In this document: positions 18,358 to 28,978 of the stretch, piece after piece
Layout: each line of letters opens with the position of its first letter
Position numbering within the stretch: position 1 is the first letter of the stretch
DNA from: Porifericola rhodea
GTDB lineage: Bacteria > Bacteroidota > Bacteroidia > Cytophagales > Cyclobacteriaceae
NCBI RefSeq assembly: GCF_030506305.1
Contig: NZ_CP119421.1
Location: forward strand, 4,480,501 to 4,544,500
Direction of reading: 5' to 3'
DNA length: 64,000 nt
The notes under the pieces: generated by a model
The model's input: only the letters and a program-made list of their open reading frames with translations
Told to the model about the DNA's origin: nothing
Database searches by the model: none
Translations under genes and position numbers: made by a program

Positions 18358-18451
18358 TGATTAATATTTCAAAACATTTAAAACAGCCTATTACCTTCTG
18401 CCTTGTCTTAAGAAGATAACAAGCTTTTTCCATTAATTTGCAGTTCAGGTG

Positions 18452-19150
18452 CTAAAGTGTAAGTTTCTGAATATCAGAGAAAATCATATCGTCTACACCA
18501 ATAAACTTAAGCCCTACCCGGGCAAACACATAGTCCTGCGTAGGTACCATTTCAGGTACTTCAAGCTGAAGAGCTACATTTTCCAGATTAGTGATGTTAT
18601 CTCCTTCCAGCATGGCAGTGGCTATGTTCGTTTCAGGACTGGCAAAGCTGGTTTTACTCACATAAAGCGTGGCGTGTTCTATATTCCTTGCTAGGTTATT
18701 GGTTACAATTTGTTCCAGCGAGAAATTAGCACTCACTTTATTAGCAGTAGCTGCCATAGTGGTATTACGAATCAGCCAGTAAGGAATAACCTCTATATTC
18801 TGTTCGGTTTCTGCATTCACATGAATCAGCAGCGTATCGGCCTGATCAATATCTTCTCCCCATAAAAAAGGACCCTGTCCCCTGGGAACAACCATTTTGT
18901 AAGTACCATTGAACAGTAATTGAGAAAATGCACCCTCCGTTGTAAATGTGCTACTGATAGGGCCTGTTTTACCAAAACCGTCCTGGTAAAGTTCATAGCT
19001 TACTCTATCGTATTGAAGGCCTATGGCTTCTCCCTGGTAAAGTAGTTTTCCACTTAACAGAGCATTAGGGGGTTCGTAATTATCTTTTTCGCAGGCTCCT
19101 AACGCAAAGCCGAACACGATGAGCAGAAATATATATGCTATATTTTTCAT
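18452..19150 (-). CDS. DUF3823-type SusE-position lipoprotein
   Basis: A 232-aa lipoprotein with lipobox LGAC (Cys19) followed by EKDNYEPPNALLSGKLLYQG, typical of DUF3823 proteins that sit after SusD in Bacteroidota utilisation loci. Two beta-sandwich modules are likely. Such SusE/F-position proteins bind glycans on the cell surface. It starts 21 bases after the SusD stop, so it is in the same transcript, and is followed by the large ThuA/dehydrogenase lipoprotein after 94 bases. Confidence 0.75.
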   Translation of the reverse strand: MKNIAYIFLLIVFGFALGACEKDNYEPPNALLSGKLLYQGEAIGLQYDRVSYELYQDGFGKTGPISSTFTTEGAFSQLLFNGTYKMVVPRGQGPFLWGEDIDQADTLLIHVNAETEQNIEVIPYWLIRNTTMAATANKVSANFSLEQIVTNNLARNIEHATLYVSKTSFASPETNIATAMLEGDNITNLENVALQLEVPEMVPTQDYVFARVGLKFIGVDDMIFSDIQKLTL

Positions 19151-19171
19151 AGATAAAGGCTTTAGAATGGA

Positions 19172-21076
19172 TTATTGTAAAGGTTGTTTGACCAGTTTGG
19201 GATTACTACTTAAAGTTTCGTCGCTTATTTTTGAATAGTAATTTCCTAGCTGCCAGTTGTCTGCAGCAGTCACCTGATTAGATAGAAATTCTTTATAGAT
19301 CCACTTATTATGATTCTCTGAGCCAGGATTATAAATTTTGTATGGCCAGAGTCCCCAGGGCATGGTGCTTCTTTTGTTTGCTTTGCCTATACCAGATTTC
19401 AGGTCATTAACATCCATAGTTACGCCATCAAAAATCTCATGGGCAATTCTAAATCGCTTGAGATCCATGAAGTACTGACCTTCAAAAGCAAACTCAACTC
19501 TTCTTTCGTGCACTATTCTATCAAAGCTGATGTCTGCTGCACTTAGAGGAATTGTAAATCCGGCACGGGCACGTACCTGATTCATGTATTCTGCTGCTTT
19601 AGCGGGCTGCCCCAACTCAAAAGCAGCTTCGGCGGCGATCAGTAAAATTTCCGCATAGCGATAGCGGATGTTCCAAACCTCACTACGAATGCCTCGTTGC
19701 CCGGAACCTGGTGCGGGGTCTACATACTTTCTAAGATAAAAGCCCATTTGCGCATTTTGTACGGCCCCGGCTACAGGACCATCAAAGCCAACCACCTGCT
19801 GCTCCACCGACTGACCAGGCAAAATTCTTTGATCTCCCCTATCTGTTCCGGTAATGATTGTTCCATCAGAAAGTTGATAGCCTGCCCAGATATCTACCGG
19901 ACTAGATTTAAAGCTAGATCCCGGAAGTATAACCGTTCCCCCCAGCCGGGCATCTCTATTTGCAAAAATATCTTCCTGATTTTCATAGTAGATGGGCTCA
20001 CCATTGCCATTTACAGTGGCCAGAGGCGCAAAAGTATTGTCCAGCAGTTCAAACTCCTGCACCAGATTGAGTGTAGGGTTGAGCGCGCCACCTTCTTCCT
20101 CTTCTGCACCAAATCTGGGCTGATTCGCTCCTGTAAAGTAGTGGGTTTTGTATTTTATCAGATAGTCTAAAGCCCAGATTACTTCCGGATTGGCATTTTT
20201 ATCGTAGAAAATAGCCGCAAAATTTTCAGAGAGGTTAGAAGGGTTCTTCTGGTATAGTGCGTAGCTTCCGGCATTTCCGTTGATAATTTCAGTAGCGGCA
20301 GAGAGTGCCTTATTGTAATACTCTTCGGCTTTTGCCGAGCTTATACCTACTTCATTGCCACTTAATGACAAGGAGGGTGTGCGAGCATTATTGTATTTGG
20401 CAAGAGATGCCGCATAAAGCGCTGCTCTGGCTTTCATGGCTAAAGCTGCCCCTTTAGTAGCTCTGGCTTTGGTATCTGCATCAGCAGCTAATATACTGGC
20501 AAGTTCATCAGCTTCCTCTATAACAAAATCATAGGTTTCTGCTTCGGAAGAGCGAGGCACCTGTAAGTATGAAGGATCTCCGTTAAAATCATAGGTCTGA
20601 GACTCTAATATTATAGGTACGCCACCATAGAGTTGTACCAGTTCAAAGTAATAGGCTGCCCTAAGGAAGCGTGCTTCGGCGGCAAATCTTTCTTTAAGAT
20701 CCTCTTTGATGCTGGCATCTTTGATTCGTTCCAGAAAAAGATTGAGCTCCCGAATATAGGTATAGTCCCAGGTAGACCAGAAATTATTGATACCTTCAAA
20801 AGGCCAGGTGCTATTGCTATGAAATTGATTGGCCAGATCCTGCGTTTGGGCATAAAAGGCTTCGTTGAAGTCGCCCATGCTTTGCCAATTATCTAAATTG
20901 TAAAGCGTAAACTGACGACTGTATAAATCTGCCAGTATGGATAATACTTGTGCAGGGTCACTAAAGGCCTGTTCGCTGGTTAGTACCTGTGTAGGAGGCC
21001 TTTCCAGAAAATCATCATCAGAGTTACAGGCTATGAGCGTAAAAAATATAGATATGAGTATACTTAACTTTTTCAT
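19172..21076 (-). CDS. susD: SusD/RagB family outer-membrane lipoprotein
   Basis: A 634-aa SusD-family nutrient-binding lid protein for the SusC channel. The ATG at 21076 is chosen over an in-frame GTG at 21085 because it gives the signal MKKLSILISIFFTLIAC, with Cys17 lipidated. Family features include ERPPTQVLTSEQAF near the N-terminus, FLRAAYYFELVQLYGGVPI, the AEAAFELGQPAKAAEYMNQVRARAG segment and the C-terminal ERRVEFAFEGQYFMDLKR. It sits on the cell surface, capping the transporter. It starts 18 bases after the SusC stop. Confidence 0.95.
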   Translation of the reverse strand: MKKLSILISIFFTLIACNSDDDFLERPPTQVLTSEQAFSDPAQVLSILADLYSRQFTLYNLDNWQSMGDFNEAFYAQTQDLANQFHSNSTWPFEGINNFWSTWDYTYIRELNLFLERIKDASIKEDLKERFAAEARFLRAAYYFELVQLYGGVPIILESQTYDFNGDPSYLQVPRSSEAETYDFVIEEADELASILAADADTKARATKGAALAMKARAALYAASLAKYNNARTPSLSLSGNEVGISSAKAEEYYNKALSAATEIINGNAGSYALYQKNPSNLSENFAAIFYDKNANPEVIWALDYLIKYKTHYFTGANQPRFGAEEEEGGALNPTLNLVQEFELLDNTFAPLATVNGNGEPIYYENQEDIFANRDARLGGTVILPGSSFKSSPVDIWAGYQLSDGTIITGTDRGDQRILPGQSVEQQVVGFDGPVAGAVQNAQMGFYLRKYVDPAPGSGQRGIRSEVWNIRYRYAEILLIAAEAAFELGQPAKAAEYMNQVRARAGFTIPLSAADISFDRIVHERRVEFAFEGQYFMDLKRFRIAHEIFDGVTMDVNDLKSGIGKANKRSTMPWGLWPYKIYNPGSENHNKWIYKEFLSNQVTAADNWQLGNYYSKISDETLSSNPKLVKQPLQ

Positions 21077-21094
21077 AAGCTTCACTTTGAGTGT

Positions 21095-24000
21095 TTAGAT
21101 GGTAAGGTTAATCCCAACATTAATAATCCTGTTCTGCGGATATTGCAGTCCATTAGTATCCCTGATTTCCGGGTCAATCGGGTAATCCAGATTGTCTATA
21201 GAAAAGAGATTGTAGCCATTCAGATAAATTCTGGCTTGTTGCAGCTTTATCTTTTTGATTAGAAAATCGGGCAAATTATACCCTAACTGTATGGTTCTGG
21301 CCCTGAAAGTAGTGATGTTGGTCATCCAGAAATCTGAGCGTTTATTTACCGAGCTAAGTCCACCCTGGTTAAATCTGTTGGGAGGAAATTTACCGGCTAC
21401 CCATTCGCTATTAATATCAAAGGGATCTACTCGGTGCCAGGCGTCTCTTAAATGCTCAGCCATATTACCACCATTGGCTCTGAAGGCCCTGCTCAGTTCA
21501 TTCTCTGCGGTATAAGAGTACATAGAAGCTATGGAAAAATCTATAGCAAAGTCAAAGCCTTTCCATTTAAGAAGGAAGTTTAACCCACCATTTACGATAG
21601 GCAAATTGGTACCATAACCAATGGGTCTTTCATCGTATCCATCAATTTTATTGTCGCCATTGAGGTCTTTATAGATCAGGTCTCCAGGAAGAAGTGTCTT
21701 ATTTCCCTGCCCATCAATATTGACTGGGTAATTGTTGATTTCTTCCTGCGACTGAAACTGGCCAATGACCTGATAAGCCCAGGTAAGGTTCTGAAAACGA
21801 TCTTCTCCGGAATAGCGATACCTGTCCCAGGAGTTGAAAAAGATTGGGTTATATGAAGATACAAACTTGCTTCGAGCATAGCCGAGATTTCCTCCTAAGT
21901 TGTATGAAAAGTTGCCTGCATTACCACTGTAAATCAATGAAATTTCTCCTCCAAACTGCTTGTCGCTATTTACATTTTCGTCTGGCAGGCTGTATCCCAG
22001 CTCCTGAGGTACCACAATATCTGATTTGCGACCTCTGAGTCCAGTTCTTTTGCGGTTAAAATAGTCAATACTACCGCTAAGCTTTCCATTGAAAAGGCTG
22101 AAGTCAGCCCCTACATCCAGAATTTTACTTTTGAACCAGGTAATATTAGTAATGGGCTGACCTTTATCTCTGGTACCTATGATAGGGTTACCATCCAGTA
22201 TGCCTATGCCCTGATTGTAGTTGTAGCCAGGCAGATAATCATAGGGTCCAATGCCTACATTATCGTCTCCCAGAATACCGTATGAAGCTCTTAGCTTCAG
22301 ATCACTTAGTACCGCATCTGAGCCGAGTAGAGACTGCATAAATTTTTCCTGGGTAATTCTCCAACCTATGGAAGCAGAAGGGAAATAACCCACCCTGTTT
22401 TCTGGAGCGAACTTCCATGAGGCATCTCTACGGCCGGAAACTTCTATATAATATTTATTAGCGAAGTTATAATTAATACGTGCGATATAGCCTATCCGCG
22501 CTTCTTCATAATCCCTATCATTATACGTATCGGTCGTATTAAAATAGATGAGCGGAAGCACATTGGTAGCAGGTACACTATGCACAAATACTTCACGATC
22601 GCGAGTTTCGTATCGTTCGGCTACCAATAGCCCGCCTACTTCATGCTCACCAAATATGTTAGAATAGTGCAGTCCTAATTGACCGTTGTTTTTTTCTATT
22701 TTTTGAGTAAGGCGTTCACGCCAGGGGTTAGTGCTCCCCCCTGTAACACGATACTCTTCAGGGCTATCTTCTGTTGCCGGATAGTAAGTATACGCTTCAT
22801 AGGTATATTCGTGTCCATCTTTTACCCGGTCTTCAATACCATAAGAATACAAACCTCTGAGTTGTAAACCCTCTATAAAGGGTAAGTCCCATTCTCCGGT
22901 AAGGTTGGCTTGCAGATACTTACGGATATCACGTGAATAGCCACCCAGCTCAAAATTGTTGTAAGCCCAGTTTGTCTCATTATGCTTGATATCGTTGAGG
23001 TATTCTGGATTATCATTGGCATATGGTCTTTCCCATGGGGTATTTCTTAATATAGCGTAGCGGGGCAGCCAGTAATCATCACCGCCAGGAATACCCGGAT
23101 TCTCAGTTTCTTCAATATAACCATTGATTCCCATACCCAGCTTTATTCCATCTGTCACTCTGGCTTCCAGATTACTTATCAGGTTGGTTCTGCCAAATGT
23201 AAATTCACGACCCAGTACCGATGACTGATCCAGCCGCGTACCAGCCACATAGTAATTGATTTTTTCTGAGCCACCAGTTACATTTAGATTTACCTGGCTA
23301 ATGGGTGCGTTCTTCTGGATGATAAAATCTTTCCAGTTAAAACTCTGATAGCCCGGCTCTACTCCTTCTTTGTATTTTTGGAGATCTTCTCGCGTTAGGT
23401 TCGTTTCGCCAAACCCATTAATATCGGCCTGCACTTTCTCCCAGGCCCAATCGTAAGAGTTATTGGTTACATCCATAAATTTGTACCAGTTCTGGAAACC
23501 CTGGTAGGCATCCAGATTAATGGTACTCTGCTCTCCACGTTTCCCTTTTTTGGTAGTTACCAACACTACTCCGTTTGCAGCACGTACGCCATAGATAGCA
23601 GCTGAGCCATCTTTAAGTATAGTAATGCTTTCTATATCGTTAGGAGAAAGGTTGTTGAACTGACGGGAGTCCTGTTGTATTCCGTCAATTACGAAGAGCG
23701 GATCGCCCATATTTCTGATCTGCACCGTAGCGGCGGCTCCGGGTCTTCCATCCGGCATTCTAAATGAGACACCCGGTAGCTTACCTGCCAGGTTGGAGCT
23801 TACTGTTGCCCCTCCTCTTACTCTTTCTATATCCTGACTGCTTACTGTAGAAATAGCACCGGTTACCGACTCTTTCTTCTGCGTACCATACCCTACCACT
23901 ATAACTTCACTTAATGACTGAATATCTGCCTGTAAGTTGACATTAATTTCGGTACGGCCATTAACGGCTATCATCTGATGGCGATAGCCTATGTAAGAGA

Positions 24001-24541
24001 ACATTAGGGTATCTGAGCCCTGAGGTACAGATATTTTGTATCTACCCTCAATATCCGTAATGGTACCATTAGATGTATTCTTGACCAGCACATTTACACC
24101 GGGCAATACTTCCTGTGTTTCTTCGTCGAACACCTGGCCGGTAACATTGATAACCTGAACCTCTTCTATCCACGGAACTTTAGTGCCTTTTTCCGCGATA
24201 GTCACCGATATTGTACTGTTGATTCTTTTGAAGTTGAGCCGTGCTTTCTGGCTAACCTCTCTGAGAATACTACTGACACTGGCTTTTTGGTGATCCAGGG
24301 AAAACTTTACGGGAATAGCCCGCACATCGTCTCCATAGGCAAAAACGTATTCGGTCTTTTCTTCTATAGCTTTAAAAACCTCCTCTACCGAACTCCCCTC
24401 TAATCTAATGGAAATAAAGACATCATCAATTCCATCCTGCTCGTAATGTGAACCTTCAGCATATGTGAAAGCTCCAACAATACTCAGAAACAGGAAGGCA
24501 CACAGGGTGTACCTCATATGTTTAGGTATGATATTCAGCAT
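21095..24541 (-). CDS. susC: SusC/RagA family TonB-dependent receptor with STN domain
   Basis: A 1148-aa outer-membrane transporter. After the signal peptide (to about residue 30) come an STN/secretin-TonB short domain (about 45-115), a carboxypeptidase-regulatory-like beta-sandwich (about 130-215), the SusC box SEVIVVGYGTQKKESVTGAI, a plug domain and a beta-barrel ending in INVGINLTI. The STN domain is the part expected to signal to the FecR/ECF sigma pair encoded just upstream, so substrate binding probably controls transcription of this operon. It is paired with SusD, and the glycan cannot be deduced. Confidence 0.95.
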   Translation of the reverse strand: MLNIIPKHMRYTLCAFLFLSIVGAFTYAEGSHYEQDGIDDVFISIRLEGSSVEEVFKAIEEKTEYVFAYGDDVRAIPVKFSLDHQKASVSSILREVSQKARLNFKRINSTISVTIAEKGTKVPWIEEVQVINVTGQVFDEETQEVLPGVNVLVKNTSNGTITDIEGRYKISVPQGSDTLMFSYIGYRHQMIAVNGRTEINVNLQADIQSLSEVIVVGYGTQKKESVTGAISTVSSQDIERVRGGATVSSNLAGKLPGVSFRMPDGRPGAAATVQIRNMGDPLFVIDGIQQDSRQFNNLSPNDIESITILKDGSAAIYGVRAANGVVLVTTKKGKRGEQSTINLDAYQGFQNWYKFMDVTNNSYDWAWEKVQADINGFGETNLTREDLQKYKEGVEPGYQSFNWKDFIIQKNAPISQVNLNVTGGSEKINYYVAGTRLDQSSVLGREFTFGRTNLISNLEARVTDGIKLGMGINGYIEETENPGIPGGDDYWLPRYAILRNTPWERPYANDNPEYLNDIKHNETNWAYNNFELGGYSRDIRKYLQANLTGEWDLPFIEGLQLRGLYSYGIEDRVKDGHEYTYEAYTYYPATEDSPEEYRVTGGSTNPWRERLTQKIEKNNGQLGLHYSNIFGEHEVGGLLVAERYETRDREVFVHSVPATNVLPLIYFNTTDTYNDRDYEEARIGYIARINYNFANKYYIEVSGRRDASWKFAPENRVGYFPSASIGWRITQEKFMQSLLGSDAVLSDLKLRASYGILGDDNVGIGPYDYLPGYNYNQGIGILDGNPIIGTRDKGQPITNITWFKSKILDVGADFSLFNGKLSGSIDYFNRKRTGLRGRKSDIVVPQELGYSLPDENVNSDKQFGGEISLIYSGNAGNFSYNLGGNLGYARSKFVSSYNPIFFNSWDRYRYSGEDRFQNLTWAYQVIGQFQSQEEINNYPVNIDGQGNKTLLPGDLIYKDLNGDNKIDGYDERPIGYGTNLPIVNGGLNFLLKWKGFDFAIDFSIASMYSYTAENELSRAFRANGGNMAEHLRDAWHRVDPFDINSEWVAGKFPPNRFNQGGLSSVNKRSDFWMTNITTFRARTIQLGYNLPDFLIKKIKLQQARIYLNGYNLFSIDNLDYPIDPEIRDTNGLQYPQNRIINVGINLTI

Positions 24542-24649
24542 AATAGTTTAGGTTGTTGTATGAAGATTGCAATGGCACTAGCCTATAAGGCGCATCCATT
24601 TTACTTCAATCAAAAATTAAATTCAATCCAGATAATTAAGGGCAGTTCA

Positions 24650-25633
24650 TCAGGATTGTACATGACATGAGCCTCCTCTAATTAAGAGGCTTCTTTCTTT
24701 CTGAAACTGATAGTCTATCCCCAGAATGTATTCCATACTATGAAGGACATTTACCAGGCTTTCATTTTTGTATTTTCCGCTGATTTTACATTTCAGCACA
24801 TCTTCATTTTCTATACTGATGCTTACTCCATACCATCTTTCCAGTATAGGAACCGCCTCAGAAAGTGCCAGTCTATCAAAATGTAGCACTTTATCTCTCC
24901 ATGCAAGATAAGGCTCCAGATCTACATTTTTCTTTTCAAGAGACTGATCAAAAATGGCTTGTTGCTGCGGTTCCAGAAAAACAGCATCGGTAAGTCCGTT
25001 GCTAGTAGAGCTAACTTTTACTTTTCCAGTAGCTACTGTTACCTGATCGGGCTCATTTTTATACGATTTTATATTAAAAGAAGTACCTAAAACCGTCGTT
25101 TCTATGTTTCCAGACTTAACTATAAATGGTTTTTTAGTATCTCTTTTCACTTCAAAAAAGGCCTCTCCTACCAGATGTACTTCACGAATATCTCCCTCAA
25201 AGTCTTCAGGAAAGCTTAGTTTACTGCCGGCATTCAAATGCACTTTACTTCCATCCATCAACTCAAAAGTAGCTCTCTGTCCATTTTTGGTAGTTTTTTC
25301 CACCCAAGCTAATGAAGTAGAAGTCATAAGTGGCTCCGGGCTTTTTTCAAAATAAGCCAGCAGGCCAATACCTAAGACAAATACTAAAAGAGCAGCAGTT
25401 TTTACCCATGCCGGATTTAATTGCAGGCGGATAGATTTCTTTTTTGTTTCGCTAATGCTATGGTCTACTTCATAATATATGTCGTTTTGAAGTTCAACGA
25501 TTTCATGTGGCTGCATCTCTAGTTCATCATCCTGAAACGAATCATAGAATTGATGCAACAATTTTATCTCTTGTTCATTACAATTACCTTTGAGGTACTT
25601 GTCTAAAAGCTTCTCAAGCTCATGCTTTTTCAT
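24650..25633 (-). CDS. FecR-family anti-sigma factor
   Basis: A 327-aa inner-membrane anti-sigma/sigma-regulator. The ATG at 25633 is preferred; a TTG two codons upstream is less likely. An N-terminal cytoplasmic helix-rich region (KHELEKLLDKYLKGNCNEQE) is followed by a membrane segment VKTAALLVFVLGIGLLAYF, then a periplasmic FecR domain (GQRATFELMDGSKVHLNAGSKLSF) and a C-terminal DUF4974/STN-like domain. It transmits the SusC signal to the ECF sigma factor encoded 106 bases upstream. Confidence 0.92.
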   Translation of the reverse strand: MKKHELEKLLDKYLKGNCNEQEIKLLHQFYDSFQDDELEMQPHEIVELQNDIYYEVDHSISETKKKSIRLQLNPAWVKTAALLVFVLGIGLLAYFEKSPEPLMTSTSLAWVEKTTKNGQRATFELMDGSKVHLNAGSKLSFPEDFEGDIREVHLVGEAFFEVKRDTKKPFIVKSGNIETTVLGTSFNIKSYKNEPDQVTVATGKVKVSSTSNGLTDAVFLEPQQQAIFDQSLEKKNVDLEPYLAWRDKVLHFDRLALSEAVPILERWYGVSISIENEDVLKCKISGKYKNESLVNVLHSMEYILGIDYQFQKERSLLIRGGSCHVQS

Positions 25634-25739
25634 GCACAACGAATTTACAATACTGCCCTTTTGTAAGTATGTAACCTGAGAGGCAAGAATCCCCTATGCC
25701 GTAAATAAATATTTTTGAAAAAACGAGAGGCCCGTAAAA

Positions 25740-26318
25740 TCAGGCAAATAAGAGAAATGTGAGTATGGTTACTACTTCTTTAAATGCCAGCCGCAGATGT
25801 TTAATTGCTTTGGTAATCTGGTTCTCTACAGTTTTAGGAGAAATGCCCATGCGTGTGGCGATTTCTTTAACGCTAAGGTTTTCGTTTCGGCTTAGGTGAA
25901 ATACTTCACGACAACGCTCCGGTAAGGTAGTCAGGCTTTGTTCATAGAGCTCCTGCAACTGATTAAAATTGACGGCCTCTTCCGTCTGATTGATGATCTG
26001 TACATGTTGCATACGATCCAAATGAAACTGTGCTACCCTCCCATCTCTTAGGTATCTGAACGCATAATTACGTGCCATACCATACAGATAAGACGTTAGG
26101 TTATCTATCTGGTTAGAATGACGTTTCTGCCAGAGGCTGGTAAAAATTTCCTGTGTGATATCTTTACTGAGCTCTTTGTCTTTGAGTATTTTGTAGGTGG
26201 AGTAAAATACTTTAGACCAGTGACGGCGATAAATTTCATTAAATGCGGCACGCTTATCCCGGCTAAGTAGGATACACAAATCTTTGTCGTTCCATTCCGG
26301 CAAGCTATTGTCACTCAT
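25740..26318 (-). CDS. ECF-type RNA polymerase sigma factor
   Basis: A 192-aa sigma-70 family factor of the Bacteroidota FecI/SusC-linked group. Region 2 is visible in DITQEIFTSLWQKR and YLYGMARNYAFRYLRD, and region 4 in LPERCREVFHLSRNENLSVKEIATRMGISPKTVENQI. Together with FecR and the STN-bearing SusC it forms a trans-envelope switch for the downstream genes. The C-terminus has a short hydrophobic tail (VVTILTFLLFA). Confidence 0.93.
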   Translation of the reverse strand: MSDNSLPEWNDKDLCILLSRDKRAAFNEIYRRHWSKVFYSTYKILKDKELSKDITQEIFTSLWQKRHSNQIDNLTSYLYGMARNYAFRYLRDGRVAQFHLDRMQHVQIINQTEEAVNFNQLQELYEQSLTTLPERCREVFHLSRNENLSVKEIATRMGISPKTVENQITKAIKHLRLAFKEVVTILTFLLFA

Positions 26319-26638
26319 GAAAAGAAAGGAGTTACTTTTATAAATTTCTGAATTTTATCGCTTATGAGCGATCCAATTTAGAGATTTGAAAAATATATCA
26401 AAAACATTTTGTCATGTTTAACTTAAAATGCGTAGCCTCATTCTTATTAAACCTTAGGAAAACACATATCAGGGATGTTACTACTACTAACTTTTCTATC
26501 TGACTTAGCGGACTATTATACGGGTAATAATTTTTATTGAAAGTGAATCAACGGAGGCTTTGCCTCCGATACTATTAGGCAAAATTTAAGATAAGCTCGT
26601 CTATTCAGAAAAATCTGATGACAAGCTTGATACATAAA
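26319..26638. other. Intergenic region upstream of the ECF sigma gene
   Basis: This 320-base stretch between two minus-strand genes presumably contains the sigma-factor promoter. The only clear structure is the hairpin at 26552-26568. No gene or RNA is recognised. Confidence 0.5.
26552..26568 (-). terminator. GC-rich hairpin downstream of the cytochrome-tailed dehydrogenase gene
   Basis: CGGAGGC (26552-26558) and GCCTCCG (26562-26568) form a perfect 7-bp stem with a 3-base loop about 70 bases past the stop of the minus-strand dehydrogenase gene. A clean T-run is missing, so termination is likely but not certain. Confidence 0.5.
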
Positions 26639-28978
26639 TTACTTAAAATCACTTTCCTGAAAAGGGGCTTCGCGGCTAATTGTTTTTTCCCTGAGTTCTT
26701 TAACGGTTCCTGCATCTATAGGCTCTGCATCATTAGTCCAGGCATTTCTGACATAACTGAGTACCGCAGCCAGCTTTTGATCATCAAACTCAGGATTGGA
26801 TTTAAGGCCAGGCATAATAGGCTGTATTTCAGGCTCTTTGTACACCTTACCTTTTACCGTAACAGGCCCCTGTAAACCATGCAAAGCCACTAGAATAAGT
26901 CTGTCTTCTGGACCAGTTACCCACTCAGAACCATCTAAAGGAGGCGCAATGGGTGTTAAACCTTGTCCATTTTCCTGATGGCAGCCGGAGCAGGTGTGTG
27001 CATAGAGAGACTTTCCTAATACAAACTGTTCTTTTTCGGCTTTGCTAAACTCCTTGCCTGCCATTTGCTGACTAACTTCTGCATTTGTAATGGCCTGAGT
27101 CAGATCTTTTAGGATAGCCTCCTGATCAGTATATTCTTCTGAAATCATGGCCTGCAGTTCTTTCTCTTTACCATGTATACTACTTAATACTGCTTCTCTG
27201 ATTAAAACTTCCTCGCCGTAAGTAAGCGCTATCTTTTTTAAGAGATTCAATACCTTCTTAGTATCTGTTTCCAGATATGCGCCCAGGCTCATAGCCAGCT
27301 GTAGCTGAACCTGTAGATCCTCAGAAGCACTAAGTTTTTCGTACAATGTTAAAGTTTTGCTATGATCAGCTTTATCTACATTCTGCTCCGTAATTTGTAT
27401 AGCAGCTGACAATACTTTGGGGTCTGCCGTGCTTTCTGCCAAGCTTATAAGGTCTGCGGCAGTATAACCTAAGCCTTCTATAGTCCATAGGGCATGAAGT
27501 TTAGTCTTTTGCTCTCCTTCTTTTACCAGATCTTTAAGCTGAGGTATCAGGCTCTGGTCATTGCTTTCCACTAATCTTCTTTGTGCTTCGTCTCGCCACC
27601 AGCCATTAGGGTGCTCCAGTAAAGCCAATAAATCTTCCTGATCGGCACCGTCCAGGCTCTCAGGGGTTTCATCCATCAAATAGTCCCACAGTTCTTCGTA
27701 CCAACTCTTTTCATAAACGATACGATATATTCTACCCAAACCAACAGGCTTTTCTAAGCCCCGCGATCGTATCTGATCTTTAAGGTAATCAGTAAGATAA
27801 GTTTTATGCTGAATGATGCCTCTATACATATCAACAACATATAAGTGACCGTCTGGACCATTGTACATGTTTACCGGACGAAAACGTTCATCGGTAGATG
27901 CTAAAAACTCTCGACCTTCATAAGCCTGCTCAGCCTTAAGATAGAGTCCATCTTCCTGTAAAATATTCCTTTTGATCAGGTTACCTGAGGGCTCTGGAAC
28001 AAAGGCATTACCATAATAAGCTTCGGGAAAAGCATTTCCACGATAGATAACCGGTCCGCTGGCAGCAGTAAATCTGGCGAGTCTACCTTCTTTGTCCAGC
28101 ATTTCCTCTTTGTAGCCACGGTTAATACCTCTATTTGGGCGAATAGGATAAACCCTCTGATCGTCAGCAATTTCAACATTAATGCTATATTCAGGATTAA
28201 AGTTTGGGTTTCTGCTCATCATATTAGAAGGCACCAGATCTCCCCTCAGTTGGTTAGAATTGGTATTGAAGAACAGCCTCCCGTAATCATCCTGACTGAT
28301 ACCCCACTGACCTCTAAACTCAGTTTCTTCCTTAGTCCAGCTTTTATCTTTGCTATTGTAGCGGTATCTGGCTCTTGATTTTGCGTTGTAATACCAATTG
28401 TTCATGGCTCTCATCATTCCGTTAGGCTGATGTTCCACATTACCTCCCACAGCATATACCGAATCAATCAGCGTTTTTTTGCCTGCCTTATCGTTATTGT
28501 TTTCTACAAACCATAGATTGGGTGGCTCAGCGTATACAATACCATTATCTACTAAGCTTATTACTCTTGGTAAAACAATCTTGTCCAGAAAAACTTTGGA
28601 CTCATCCATTTTGCCATCCCCATCTTTATCTTCTAAAATGACTATTCTACCGTTGGCTTCATCCTCTCCGTGCCCTTCTATATCTGGCATATAGCTTTGC
28701 ATCTCTGCTACCCAGATGCGGCCTTTGGCATCAAAAGCCATTGCCACCGGATCGTTAATTAGAGGTTCACTGGCGACCAGTTCCAGACGAAAACCCTCTT
28801 CTAACTCAAAAGTGTGCAAGGCTTCTTCTGCACTTAGTACCGGAGCTTCGTTAAACAACACAGAATCCGCTACAGCTTTGACTTCTTTGTTTTTTGAGGG
28901 GTTCCAGATGAAAGAGTAAAAAAGGATGGATATACTGGCAATCAGAAAAATTAGGACAAGTACTCTTTTAGTATTCAT
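26639..28978 (-). CDS. PVC-type dehydrogenase propeller with HEAT repeats and C-terminal cytochrome c
   Basis: A 779-aa exported or membrane-anchored protein with an N-terminal membrane segment (VLVLIFLIASISILFYSFI). A beta-propeller of the membrane-bound dehydrogenase family spans about residues 55-440 (EDKDGDGKMDESKVFLD loop, VVDMYRGIIQHKTYL). HEAT-like helices follow to about 640, then a class I cytochrome c domain with C663-x-x-C666-H667 and a probable axial Met in PIMPGLKS. It probably oxidises a sugar or alcohol and passes electrons to the haem. It is a relative of the cupredoxin-tailed protein at 14749-18357, but with a different electron carrier. Confidence 0.88.
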   Translation of the reverse strand: MNTKRVLVLIFLIASISILFYSFIWNPSKNKEVKAVADSVLFNEAPVLSAEEALHTFELEEGFRLELVASEPLINDPVAMAFDAKGRIWVAEMQSYMPDIEGHGEDEANGRIVILEDKDGDGKMDESKVFLDKIVLPRVISLVDNGIVYAEPPNLWFVENNNDKAGKKTLIDSVYAVGGNVEHQPNGMMRAMNNWYYNAKSRARYRYNSKDKSWTKEETEFRGQWGISQDDYGRLFFNTNSNQLRGDLVPSNMMSRNPNFNPEYSINVEIADDQRVYPIRPNRGINRGYKEEMLDKEGRLARFTAASGPVIYRGNAFPEAYYGNAFVPEPSGNLIKRNILQEDGLYLKAEQAYEGREFLASTDERFRPVNMYNGPDGHLYVVDMYRGIIQHKTYLTDYLKDQIRSRGLEKPVGLGRIYRIVYEKSWYEELWDYLMDETPESLDGADQEDLLALLEHPNGWWRDEAQRRLVESNDQSLIPQLKDLVKEGEQKTKLHALWTIEGLGYTAADLISLAESTADPKVLSAAIQITEQNVDKADHSKTLTLYEKLSASEDLQVQLQLAMSLGAYLETDTKKVLNLLKKIALTYGEEVLIREAVLSSIHGKEKELQAMISEEYTDQEAILKDLTQAITNAEVSQQMAGKEFSKAEKEQFVLGKSLYAHTCSGCHQENGQGLTPIAPPLDGSEWVTGPEDRLILVALHGLQGPVTVKGKVYKEPEIQPIMPGLKSNPEFDDQKLAAVLSYVRNAWTNDAEPIDAGTVKELREKTISREAPFQESDFK